Shown one piece after another: positions 29,347 to 40,203 of a DNA stretch of 64,000 nucleotides. A model generated the notes under the pieces. That model saw only the letters and a program-made list of their open reading frames with translations. It was not told the DNA's origin and did no database searches. The DNA comes from Tomocerus qinae (Eukaryota > Arthropoda > Collembola > Entomobryomorpha > Tomoceridae). How positions within the stretch are numbered: position 1 is the stretch's first letter; the number at the start of each line of letters is the position of its first letter. The stretch is from contig CM034546.1 in NCBI GenBank assembly GCA_020055645.1, forward strand, positions 100,812,001 through 100,876,000. The letters are read 5' to 3'. The position numbers were made by a program, and so were the translations under genes.

Positions 29347-30605
29347 ATGCCTTTACCTCCTGCTTTAGCTGCGAAGTTAGCCAAACGAGGGTTATTACAA
29401 CAGCCATCCAAACCTAAGGTGACCGAGTCTAATTCAGGTAATTTTCATTTTGAATTTGAATAAAAATAAAATGTGTAAATATTTAATGCCATTGAGAATT
29501 GCATTTTTTACCTTTACTGATTCAATATTTCACTTCACTATATAATTTTTCAGGTTTCTAATAATCAAATTAAACCATAATTTTGTTCGTATGTTGGGTT
29601 GAGTTAGGCTATGTGGAGGAAGTCATAGCGGAAAGTTATGATGACCCTAAAAGCACAGTACCTGCAAGTTCTACCAAACCACCTAACAAAGGAGCATCGT
29701 TGACAAAGTTTCATAAATTGGGACATTATGGGTGCCCAAACAAGTCCAACGTTTATCACAACTGCACCCAGTACTGTGTCAGTCGCTGGGGTAGAGGTAA
29801 AAGTCAGCCAGAGTCGAAGTATAATGCCCGTCGTATTAAAATGTTGAAGAAATACCCATTGCCTTCTAATTGGACAGAAGTTTACGACGCTGGGACGTAA
29901 GTTAAACATATTTTATTCTGTCGTATATTTGTATATCGTAAGTAAAAGGAGGCAGTAATTAATGTGGTTAATTAATGTGATGCTATACATAATTTATGAC
30001 ATATTAAATATTTAACATAATATTATGTTATTTGTTGTGGAATATTAGAGGGAGGTATTACTATTGGGACGCCAAGAATGATGTAGTCTGCTGGTTGAGC
30101 CCCAGGCATCCAAAAGCTGTACCTGGGAAATCTGCTGCTGACAGAAGAGCTGATCTATTTGAAAAAGAGCAGGCTCTGGCCGTAATGCCTCCCCCCATGG
30201 CTCCAAAGGAAGCAATTATAGATAAATTAAGCAGGTCGAGTAGTAGCTCCAGTTCAAGTTATAAAAGGCATGACAAGGACCGGAGAAAACGAGATAAAGA
30301 TGATATGGAATTAGATCCTATGGACCCTGCAGCCTATTCTGATATTCCTCGGTTAGAATAATTATTAAAGAATCATGCATATACTACTGTTGCATGTATC
30401 TCTGTATTAATTAATTTTGAATTAATATAATATCCCGGACTCGTTTTATTTCAGTGGGACGTGGTCAAGTGGATTAATGGTAGGAAATGAAGCAAAAACT
30501 GGAGTCGATGTGACAGCTACTGGCCCACTTTTCCAAATGAGACCTTACCCAAGTCCTGGATCAATTATGCGAGCCAATGCAGAATCCAAAGGGAATAACA
30601 AATGA
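29347..30605 (+). CDS. PQBP1: Polyglutamine-binding protein 1 (splicing factor)
   Basis: Four exons (29347..29437, 29608..29896, 30049..30351, 30455..30605) join in phase and give 277 residues. PQBP1 is a nuclear WW-domain protein that links RNA polymerase II and the spliceosomal U5-15kD protein; in animals it also acts in innate sensing. Visible: the conserved start [25 protein letters not shown], a Cys-rich piece ([15 protein letters not shown]) absent from vertebrate PQBP1, the WW domain at about 115-148 ([18 protein letters not shown] to CWLSP), a Ser run and a Lys/Arg/Asp-rich tract, then [18 protein letters not shown] and the U5-15kD-binding RPYPSPG. The acceptor before exon 2 has a poor pyrimidine tract, but the phase and EEVIAE match the family. 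Confidence 0.93.
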
Positions 30606-31313
30606 AATGGATATTCGTATTCGAACCGGGCCTAATTTAATGTAAATAATATCCCTGATCTGTGGTTTATATTTTATATTATAGTAATTTGTGGTGCAGA
30701 ACTAAACTCATGTTAATGTTATGTCCTTGTCCACACATAAAATACCACTTGTGGGTGTATAGTTTGCATATGTTATGTGAGTAGATGTAAATATAAGAAG
30801 TTTTGTACACTGCTTTTCTTTTATAATATAATAATTATAACAAGACAAATGGTAAATAAAACCGAATCTTTTGTCTGTCATTACTATAACCGTAGCTATT
30901 ATGAATATTAACAGCTCAGCTGAGTACCAATATTAATTTTAGGTACGCACTCTGAAAATGTGACAGTCAAACGATCCATTTTTGGGACATCGTTAACGTT
31001 AGTTGCTAGTAGGTAAACAGATCATTCATAATATGAAGTATAATACTTCGTTGAATTTTGCAACAATTTCATAAATTTTGGAAATATGTCCCCATTTAGG
31101 TAACCTATAGAATTAAACATATGTATAACTAATAGCTCCGGTGAACTTGTTTGATCGATAATAGGACCATATGTATAGACATATTTTATTATGCCCTTCC
31201 ATCCCTATCGTCCACAAGCTCTCAGCCACTCTCACTTGCCTAATTTTTGTGTGGTGGTTGTATTGGTATTAAATAGATGTTAATCATTGTCATTTTTTTC
31301 ACTAGTAATACAC
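30606..31313. other. PQBP1 3' UTR and intergenic sequence
   Basis: AT-rich, with no open frame of note. An AATAAA hexamer at about 30855 is a candidate PQBP1 polyadenylation signal. Confidence 0.45.
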
Positions 31314-34247
31314 ATGAATACTTCGGAATTGTGGCATACGCTTCGTTGTTCCTTAATAGATAGCTTCTATAATGAAGTCACGGAAGAAAATCTATCCAGG
31401 TAAATAATTACTTGTAAAATAGTTAAATTTTACATTACTTAAGGGGAGCCACCCCTCCGTCGAGGTATCTACCGGAATTTGGCATGAACTCGATCTATTT
31501 ACATTGAGTTGAGTACAAAACCATTCAAATTTTATTTTTTTAGGAAATCAAGGAAAACTCAAAAACTCTTCCGTTTTCAATTTTGATTTTTTTACCTAAA
31601 ATTCTTACAGGGTCGTGGAGGGTCACAAGTTTGCGTTTTGTTCAAAAAGACTTTTGGTTATTTTATAAAAAATTCATAAACCTATCCCGCCAAAAAAAAT
31701 AAAAAACTTTTTGGTAGAATGGCCAGTGTGACCTTTACAGGTCAAATTTGTAACATATCTGAAACTTGTGACCCTCCAGGATCTTCATCCTAAATTTTGA
31801 GATCAACTACGCCCAGATTGCTTGAAAATTAGGCGACTTATCCATGATTTCCTGGAGTAGGAAATTACATTGAAAACCAAGTACTACTGCCTGACCTTAA
31901 TATTATTCATTACTTCTATAATGTCAATAAAATGAACTTGAACTAAAAACTCGAATAAGTGCTTTCTTTTTTTATTATACAATAATATCATGTGCAACTT
32001 TCGTCTCCTTTCTTCGGAAAGAATGTTCATGTGCAGGGTAAAGGATAGCACTGTAAGCTGTTTAATGTAGTCAACAAGAAAACCACGCACGCAAGGAGCA
32101 CCGGGGAATTTAGAGCGAAGATTATATTTTCCCCCCGTCCGGACGGGGTCGCGTCCCCCTCCCGAAATTACTCATGCAATTTCAAAACATAAACCACATA
32201 AATGCAACTTTTTTGATTTGCAGGGGACAAAGGCCTGTAATTTTGCTTGACAAAAAAGTTAAATGGAGCCCATCTGTTGAAGTTGAAAAGTTGTGGAAAA
32301 AATTGTCTGAATTGGACGAACAAATTGTTTTGGCGAAACAGGATTACAAAAATTCACTAATTGAATGCGATTATCGGTGGGATTTTGCACAACAGAAAAT
32401 ACAGGATCTTCAAGAATTGTATCCTAAATTGGATCGTTACCACAAGGCAAATATTCTAAATAAAATTTAAGAGCTGGGGATAGTCCTGCTCCTACTCCAA
32501 TTTCCATATGAAATAATTTTCTTTATACTTTGCTTATTTATTTCTATTGCAAGTTGCAAGAACATTTTGACTAGAAAACTGATAGGGTTTGATTTGATTT
32601 CTCTTGTGCTTTTGGTATTTATAAGACATTTCCACATTATGGTAAGACAATTTCTAATTTGCGTTAATTATAGCAAATTGGAAATTAATTATCTGTAATT
32701 CGTTAATTTTTAGGGGTGTCTTGTGGCTAAAACGCGGTACAGGAAAAGGGAACTCAAAGAGAGAGAAGAATTGCTACGAAAATGTCAAGAGTACCGTAGA
32801 TGTCAAAAGGAACAGGCTTATTTGGAAAAAGTAAAGAAGGAGATCGATTCTAGATTAGCAAACTTCTTAATTTTTAAGAGGTATCTGCAAAGTGTGGTGA
32901 ATGAGAGAAAAGATGAATTCAAAGACTTGCACTCATTAATGAAAAGTTTTGATGACCTTCTGACATTTAAACACTCACTTCATGGCAAGACCACTAAAAA
33001 TATTTTACACCGGCTGGAAACATTGGATAATATCTCTGAATTTGAAGAAGTAATGATAAGTCTTTTCATTGTGCAACAGATTTGTTTATTAAGGTCAGGC
33101 AGTAGTACTTGGTTTTCAATGTAATTTCCTACTCCAGGAAATCATGGATAAGTCGCCTAATTTTCAAGCAATCTGGGCGTAGTTGATCTCAAAATTTAGG
33201 ATGAAGATCCTGGAGGGTCACAAGTTTCAGATATGTTACAAATTTGACCTGTAAAGGTCACACTGGCCATTCTACCAAAAAGTTTTTTATTTTTTTTGGC
33301 GGGATAGGTTTATGAATTTTTTATAAAATAACCAAAAGTCTTTTTGAACAAAACGCAAACTTGTGACCCTCCACGACCCTGTAAGAATTTTAGGTAAAAA
33401 AATCAAAATTGAAAACGGAAGAGTTTTTGAGTTTTCCTTGATTTCCTAAAAAAATAAAATTTGAATGGTTTTGTACTCAACTCAATGTAAATAGATCGAG
33501 TTCATGCCAAATTCCGGTAGATACCTCGACGGAGGGGTGGCTCCCCTTAAGATTAAGATTATGATTTCATCCGCATTTTTTCGCTTGGCTTTGTTAAGAT
33601 CATTTAACGAGAAAATGATTCTCCTTTTACAGAAGAAAGTTTTGGAAATTATTTCATCTTGTTCGTATCTGAATAACTGGAAAGTCCAAATTCCAAAATT
33701 GAATCAATCTAATCTTCGCCAAGAGGATATATTTTACATGAGCAAAGAGCATGCCCAAAAACAACTAAGAGCAGTTGGTTGTTTAAAGACGGGAATTAGA
33801 AATCTTTACCTCTTACTATGTGACCAAATGAACCAACCAATAACGGTAAGATGTATTCTTATATCTGCGAGATTTTCTTGTTTTTTGGCTACATGTATAT
33901 ACTTTAATGAGCAGATTAAATAAATATTGGCCATACATTGGATAACTTCAATTTGTATTGTGAAATTGTGAGATATTTAAACAATATTCTATTACAAACA
34001 GTTAAAAGAGGACGACTACGGTAATCAGTGTCGGTTCATTGAAAAGTACATGAAGGAAGTCGAGAAGTTACGAACAAAGGGGAAAATTGCTCTGGAAGCC
34101 ACTTCAGAGGCTGTGGCAGTCCCCAAAAGTTATGAAGAAAGAGGAAGGAAATCTTACTACCATATCTCCAAGAAAACTGAAAAGCAAAGTGTTCCGAAAA
34201 TCGTAAAGGCTTCTGCCCATGAGTCAAGCAAGGAACCCAATCAATAA
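31314..34247 (+). CDS. CCDC42-like coiled-coil protein (DUF4200)
   Basis: Five exons (31314..31399, 32224..32446, 32714..33049, 33633..33845, 34002..34247) give 367 residues with consistent phase. The pattern follows the CCDC42/CFAP73 family, coiled-coil proteins of the sperm flagellum and axoneme: an LLDKKVKW start like LLEKK, a helix with RWDFAQQKIQDLQ (compare RWEELGVKEAQL), RYRKRELKEREELLRKC, IFKRYLQSVV (compare IFNKYLEKVV), and a C-terminal helix before a basic tail. Intron 2 appears to use a GC donor (CACAAG|GCAAAT), the only donor I found that keeps phase and family alignment; reading through would stop 24 bases later. Introns 1 and 3 each carry one copy of an identical 462-bp element, in opposite orientation. 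Which family member it is (CCDC42 or CFAP73) is unsure. Confidence 0.78.
31439..31900 (+). mobile_element. TTAA-bounded MITE-like element, left copy
   Basis: A 462-bp block in intron 1 of the CCDC42-like gene starts TTAAGGGGAGCCACCCC and ends CTGACCTTAA. By eye it is identical, in reverse complement, to 33089-33550, and identity stops within two bases of the TTAA at each end. Ends with TTAA and weakly similar inner termini (GGGGAGCCAC against GGTCAGGCAG) fit a non-autonomous TTAA-targeting (piggyBac-like) element. An internal inverted repeat (GGAGGGTCACAAGTTT at about 31616, its complement at about 31763) can form a hairpin. No protein is coded. Confidence 0.75.
33089..33550 (-). mobile_element. 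TTAA-bounded MITE-like element, right copy
   Basis: This is the inverted twin of 31439-31900, in intron 3 of the same gene. I compared all 462 bases by eye and saw no difference. It begins 40 bases after the exon 3 donor (33050). Opposite orientation of two identical copies means the transcript can pair with itself across exons 2 and 3. Confidence 0.75.
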
Positions 34248-35015
34248 AAACAACTTAACATTATTGACTCCAGTTTATTAGAAATTCTTGTAGCTTTTAT
34301 ACATAGGACGATCTACTGCGTTTTATTAGCAAGTCTTAAGAAGAAATTGTAATGGCAGACATTTATCTAGAATGGTTAAGGGCAGGGGCGTAACAAATCA
34401 TTATGGCAAAAACTCGACATATTTCCGCCTTAAGAAAAAGAAACAATTTATTAGATTTTTTGGACTTCATTGGGAAAAAGATCCTCTTTTTCTCAGAATA
34501 AGCTGGGTCACTTTGCCCATATGGCCCACACCTCCTATACTGAATACTTTCATTGGTCATGCTTACCACGATAACATTGGATAAATTCGAAATAAATCAG
34601 ATAATATCGGATAAGATCGCATGAGATCGGATAAAATAGGATGAGATCGGATAAAATAGGATGAGATCGGATAAAATCTGATGAGATGGGATAAAATCTG
34701 ATAAGATCGGAAAAAATCAGATGAAATCGGGCAAACAGATGAAATCGGACAAACAGATGAAATTGGTCAAACAGATGAAATCGGACAAATTTCAGATGAA
34801 ATCGGACAAACAGATGAAATCAGATAAATGAAATCGGAGAAATTCAGATTAAATCGAATAAATTCAAGTGCCCTGGTGGCCCTCTCGCTGGGGTCCAGTA
34901 CAACTTTATAATGTTCTTGTAAAGGTCTCACATTTATATTTTCAGCTAAAATACTACTGGTGTTGTATGTATTTAGGTGACTGACAAGTGACAAAATATT
35001 TCTTACGTATCATTT
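34248..35015. other. Convergent region between CCDC42-like gene and receptor 1
   Basis: Contains the 3' UTRs of both genes and a degenerate tandem array at 34576-34865. A plus-strand frame at 34372-34584 (70 codons) has no family resemblance and is probably chance. Confidence 0.45.
34576..34865. repeat. Degenerate GATAAAATCGGAT tandem array
   Basis: About 290 bp of imperfect head-to-tail units: first GGATAAAATAGGATGAGATC types of about 20 bp, then a 17-18 bp form (CAGATGAAATCGGACAAA). The gradual change of unit suggests successive local expansions. It is non-coding on both strands for most of its length. Confidence 0.85.
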
Positions 35016-36845
35016 TTAAGTACTTAAATTAGCAGCTACTCCTTGAAATTGTGTTTTTAGTAGAGCATAAGTGAAGATAATACTGACAATCTGCAATTGT
35101 AATAAAAATAATTGTATATACAATTAAGTAAGATTAAGTAATAAATGCTTTGAATTTAGAGGTCTCCTTTACCGAACCCACCAAACCGTAGTTCACATTA
35201 AGGCACCCAAATGAACTTATTCCTATAGACTGGTAATTGATTTCTTGCAAAAATACAGACAACTTAGATGGGCTTATTGCACTGTAGTTCTTCTCACAAC
35301 AAATCCAACGTTTAATGTCATCAATCTGAAAGATTATATCATCTTGAAATTTTCTAATAAATTCACTTTCAAAGCACCATATTAGTAATTATCATATTTC
35401 ATTTACATCTCTGCATGACTTAGCAGCAAGAAAGAGAGTAGGAAAGAAGTAGGCACAGTAAAACAAGTAGCGGAGACGCAGAAAAATATTTGGGTCTTTA
35501 TAAACATCCAAGATGTTTGTGGCATAAAATGGCAAATTTCCCACGATGAAGCTGACAGTAATAATGGACATTGATTGATTAATCTTTTCTGTGGTCAATT
35601 TCAGCCAATGATAATGTTCTATGACCTGTATGCAATAACAAAAATCATCAGATACAGTATTTTGTTTAGTTAAATTTCAAAATCACAAAAAATATATAAA
35701 ATGGCTTTATATATTAGACTTAAATATAGGATATTGCTCTCTAACTTACATGCATGGAGTTTGTTGTACTGTCGTTCAAAGAAATGCAAAACTGTTTGGA
35801 CAAACTGTGAAACAAAAGACAAGTCACCACAAATAGCATATCGCTGTAGGAGTTAAGTATTTTTTCTATTAAATTGCAAAGGATGCTTAAAACAGTTATA
35901 GATACGATTGCTGGATGGTTATTAGAAACCGATATGTTATGTTCTACGAATCCAAACGTAACGAGAAAAACTTTCTTTGTGTCAGTCTGATAAAAATTTA
36001 TGTACGCTGCAATATCCCAGCTTTCATTCTTCAAAATTTCAAGAATATGAAGAAATACAGTTGCAATGCATAGACAGCACAGAATTTTGGTAACGAATTT
36101 GGTCTGATTTGTAGAAACATCAAGTTAAATATATAAAGTATGAAAAATTTGATTAAAAATTAGCATTTTCGAATTAATTGATACCTTTACATGCCCAAAT
36201 GGATTATTTTTGTAAATTCCGTTGCTTTGTTGTAGTTCTTGAAAAACTATTTCTACTTCTTTTCGTTTTTGGCTAAATAGGAGAAATATGATGATCTGGT
36301 AAATGGTGTCGCAAAAATAATATGCAAGTTCGAAGTATTTTGCTGGATTTTCAGTAGCATCTGCCAAATACATGTACCCAAGTTTCATTGTGAAATATAC
36401 GGCTGTCAGCATGCAAGTAAATAAACTGAAAATCTAATAAAAATATTTTTCCACATTCATGGTCAATAATATAATATGCCAAATGCATGGATTTTCCACA
36501 TTCACTAATAATTACATATCTGACCTTTTGCAATATGTTAGATGAAGTTTCATAACTGCCTTTAAAAGAATTCCAAGAAAAATGGAAAGGAACAAGTAAG
36601 AGATAATAACTGAAATCGAAATAGACTTTCCAAAACTGCAAAGTTTCGTTTTCAAAAAACGCTCCAGTCATTTGGTTAGCTGACAAGAAGTGGCGATTGA
36701 AAAACGATGAAACCGATTTGAAAATCCCCATTTTGTTCGTAATTAACTGCAAAGTAACTGACCATTTAAATTTCTGTTGGAGGACATAAAAACACAGCTT
36801 TGTAAAATAAAGTGATACGAAATACTTTGCGCTTAGCTCTTTCAT
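35016..36845 (-). CDS. Gustatory receptor family protein 1
   Basis: Six exons, complement(36525..36845, 36185..36433, 35750..36103, 35407..35625, 35173..35325, 35016..35090), all phase 0, give 456 residues. Many hydrophobic stretches fit a seven-helix arthropod gustatory receptor (inverted topology, ligand-gated cation channel of chemosensory neurons). The decisive feature is the end of the last exon, IVSIIFTYALLKTQF, which carries the family signature TYxxxxxQF, after an FGCLNVNYGLVGS segment typical of the region before helix 7. It shares exon number, phase and a 73-codon fourth exon with the second receptor at 59192-61255. Ligand and subfamily cannot be told from sequence. Springtail and insect receptors diverge too fast to name it. 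Confidence 0.88.
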
Positions 36846-38060
36846 ATTTTTTATATCATATCAGACCACGTAATACTCATAACTTTTTGTTTGTTTTATA
36901 ACATTTTGATCACCTATAAATACACATGTATTCCTATTGGCAAAAGGTAGTTATTTGCTAGTTGAAATGAAGTGTAAATACCTGTTCATAATTGAGTTTG
37001 TCATTGGTATTTGGTAGGATTGTATACAGTTCCCCGTGGTCAACAAAATAATACTTATAGGTAGGTGCATATTTATACAATGACTTTAGACACCTGAGTC
37101 TATAGCAAAATAACAGTTTCTGCTTCGTATTCCTGTCCTGTATGACATTTTAGCTTTTAACGCAACGATGTAGCTTCACCTGTGTTTACAAGGCCAAAAT
37201 AACACTAGCAGCAATAGAATTACAAAAAAGTACTAAAAAAACAAGATTGAATCCACAAAATTATCGTTACACAATCTCCTTTTACCGTCACCAAATTGTC
37301 TGGGTTTTCAATTTGAATTATTTTGTAACGCAGTATCTACACAAAACAAAATAGTTAACTATTATAAAAAAATATCAATTGCTTAATATTGATTATATTT
37401 ATTAACGACCTAACTTAGGAAAGCATTGGGCTATTGGGTAACGAACACGTAACATGCTCCAGATTCTTAATTATGTTGATTCTTTTCTTACAAACCATTA
37501 TTGTGCCTTCTTAAGGGTTAGCATTCGTTAGAGGTGATTGACGAAGTTTTCAATAGTTCAAGGAGTCTGTCTCTGGGTGAATGAGTTATTATTTGGTAGT
37601 CATAAATATATTACCCTCTCGTAGCTACCCCTTTTCAGGTTGGTGTCCATCGGTTTCTGATTTCGGATTAGAAGCTTTAAACTTGCCTTAGTAAGCGACT
37701 TTTAAAGAATAGCTATCTAAGATTTAGGTTAAAGGTTGTTACTACATGCGGTAATATTATTATGTCGGAATACATAATACATACTTTGTGTAAATACAAT
37801 GTACCTGTTACTTATTACTATTACTAAGTAGTTGCCTTTACCGTCTGTAACGTAACGGCAATGGTCTTGTAGCCGGGTTTAGAAATATTACGATAAGCCC
37901 AACTTTCAACTCTATGAAAGCTATACAATGGAAAAGATTACGATGAAATATTATTTTCTGGTTTGTAATAAAATATTTTATTGTTTAACCATTGCTCCCC
38001 ATTAACAAGAAATTGAAACAAATGAAAGCATGTACATGCAGTTATTAGCTCCCTAAATAC
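36846..38060. other. Upstream region of receptor 1
   Basis: AT-rich sequence with no long open frames, between the receptor 1 start and the stop of the small secreted-peptide gene. It probably holds the receptor promoter and the 3' UTR of the peptide gene. Confidence 0.45.
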
Positions 38061-38481
38061 CTAACCCTTCACGTTGATATTGAATTCTCCTGTTCCCTTT
38101 TTGAAGTGAACGTTCTTATTATCATCACTGTTTCCATCACTGTTTTCTGAGTTGGGACTAGTGTTACCTTTATCCTTCTTTGATTTAGGTGATCTCTTTA
38201 CAAGGTTGTGGTGACCATTTGTATAAAATCTTTCTCCTGTCAGAGTTATGTCTCGTTTACTGATGAAGTGTTCACCAGCCCTTACAGCATCATTTTCCAA
38301 AATAGTATTTTGATTTCCATACGGCGATTGCTTTCCTATAGTCATAAAAATTAATTCCTATTAATGTATGCTCCAAAATGTTAAATTAACTTAGTATAGA
38401 ACCATAGAACTTACGTAATAATGGTGCTGCCAAAATATCAGCCATTCCAAGTAGTAAAATAAAGAACTGAATCATTGCCAT
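38061..38481 (-). CDS. Small secreted protein with paired KR sites
   Basis: Two exons, complement(38415..38481, 38061..38335), join in phase (TTATTAC|GTAAGT, ACTATAG|GAAAGC) and give 113 residues. Residues 1-18 (MAMIQFFILLLGMADILA) look like a signal peptide, followed by APLL. The mature part is polar, with two Lys-Arg pairs (49-50 and 69-70) that would free an 18-residue peptide, DITLTGERFYTNGHHNLV. A Lys/Ser/Asn/Asp-rich tail follows. There are no cysteines. I recognise no family; a propeptide of a signalling peptide is one option, a secreted structural or antimicrobial peptide another. It sits in the same orientation as the next small secreted gene. Confidence 0.65.
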
Positions 38482-39676
38482 GAAATACGTATTGCAAATA
38501 TTATACTTAAATCAAGCTGTTCAATTAAATACTTGAACACTCACTTTTAAGACTATGTACACGCAATGACAAAAGGCATTTATTCGGCAAAGCATGCAGC
38601 AGCTTTATAATTTGTTATTGCTGATTTATTACACCTTTACATACATGGCTATCTATTTCTCTATTATATAGGCCACTATTGTATTCTATAAGTTTATGAT
38701 TTGTTACTAACGTGTATTGCATTTTTATGTGCATGTACACACACACATTGCTTATATACGGAAGTAGCAATAAATACATAATTTTTGATCTATAATAATT
38801 ACAATTTTACTAATTGGTTATTATGGTTATGTTCCATTAAAAATTGTGGGGTCATACCTCTGCATCCCTAATTTATGCTTTCTTTTGGCGAACTCCATTT
38901 TTGAACTAGAACAGTTGTATTTATCACTATAAAAGTCATTATTTCATGATGTAATTCATACTTGTGTCGATTTTAAATAATTTCTGCTACACACCAATGA
39001 CTCCGTCCAAATTCAACATATCTTTCTGGCCTATTGTCCATTAAATCAACCATGCAGTTAGTTTGGCATGAAGTTCTGTGTCTATCGTGTATACTACTAT
39101 CTGTCGTACCGCTTAGGAAACAAAAAATTGATATTTAAAAGAATTGCATTCTTAGGTAAGGTATATATGTGTCAAAGTCCACAATATTTTGAAATATTTT
39201 GGTCATAAGTGGCCTCCTTGACGCTTAAACTCTTTGTAAAATCGATTTATATACACTAGGATCAGAATTGACAATATTTGTGACAATTTTTGTATGCATG
39301 CATCTGCATCAGTTTTAATGAATCTACGCTATGATAGTCTTTTCCAGTTTTGGAGACACTTTGTAGGAAGATGAGGAGTATTGTCGGAATCTCAGAAGGG
39401 CCCATTTACAATCATAAACTTGATGGTTGTTCAATGCAATAATTATTTGTCTTTTTATAAACTACTGTTTACCGCTGAGCTATTTATTGATAACTTTGAA
39501 ACTTTTTGCAAATGGATAGTTTTGTAAAGACCTAGAATTTTTATTATATCAATCTAATTAATTTAGAAACAGGTAGGTAGAAGGAACGATCACAGTAAAT
39601 CTCAAGGTGTCATGCTAAGATTTATTTATTTAATATTGATGTTATACTTTATTGCATTTGCAGTTTAAATAACATT
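38482..39676. other. Spacer between the two secreted-peptide genes
   Basis: AT-rich, no supported coding sequence. It should hold the promoter of the 38-kb peptide gene and the 3' UTR of the 40-kb one. Confidence 0.4.
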
Positions 39677-40203
39677 TTATTGCGCATCTTCACCTTCCTT
39701 CTTCTTGCCCTTTCCTTTCTTTCCTTTCTTGCCTTTCTTGCCTTCTTTGCCTGCTGATCCATCTGATGATGCAGCAGCGTTAGGGTCGTCAGAAGAGGTA
39801 CCGTCCTTTGGTCCGCAATAAACGTCCACTAAGTCAGCTATAAAATTAGATAGTATTTTTAATTTGGTTTGCTTTTCTGAGTTGATATTATGTATTACAG
39901 TTCAATTCAGACTTTAGGGAAAATATTATTTCCATATAGAAGATTCACCTCCATACGTGGCCAAGGCCTCGGAATCATCAGCCAAAGGGGCAGCCTACGA
40001 ATTCAAAAACTCATGTAATTAATTATTACAGACCATGTACATCAAAAATAGTATTCCATAGCCCGAAATTTGAATACTAGTATATAATTCAAAATTCGAG
40101 AAAAAATGTAAGAATGTACACATGTAAAAAATATGATACGTACCTGAACTTGAACGATGGCAATTACAGCCAGAGTGACTAAAACGGCTAGAGCAATCTT
40201 CAT
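39677..40203 (-). CDS. Small secreted Lys/Gly-rich protein
   Basis: Three exons, complement(40144..40203, 39949..39994, 39677..39837), keep phase and give 88 residues. Residues 1-20 (MKIALAVLVTLAVIAIVQVQ) form a clear signal peptide, followed by AAPLADDSEALATYG. The middle has a single cysteine (DVYCGPKDG), and the C-terminus is a run of GKKGKKGKK-type repeats ending EGEDAQ. An AATAAA sequence overlaps the stop codon. No known family matches. The exon-1 signal peptide and the AAPL junction resemble the neighbouring gene at 38061-38481, so the two may be diverged paralogues. Confidence 0.65.

Noticed and set aside
29604..29909. 101-codon minus-strand ORF
   Set aside because: Antisense to PQBP1 exon 2.
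31438..33551. Inverted repeat as an assembly artefact
   Set aside because: Considered because identity is complete, but the exact TTAA boundaries and different outer flanks fit two insertions better. Long reads would settle it.
34372..34584. 70-codon plus-strand ORF after the CCDC42-like gene
   Set aside because: Both strands are open here and no family fits. It borders a tandem array and looks like repeat-derived non-coding DNA.
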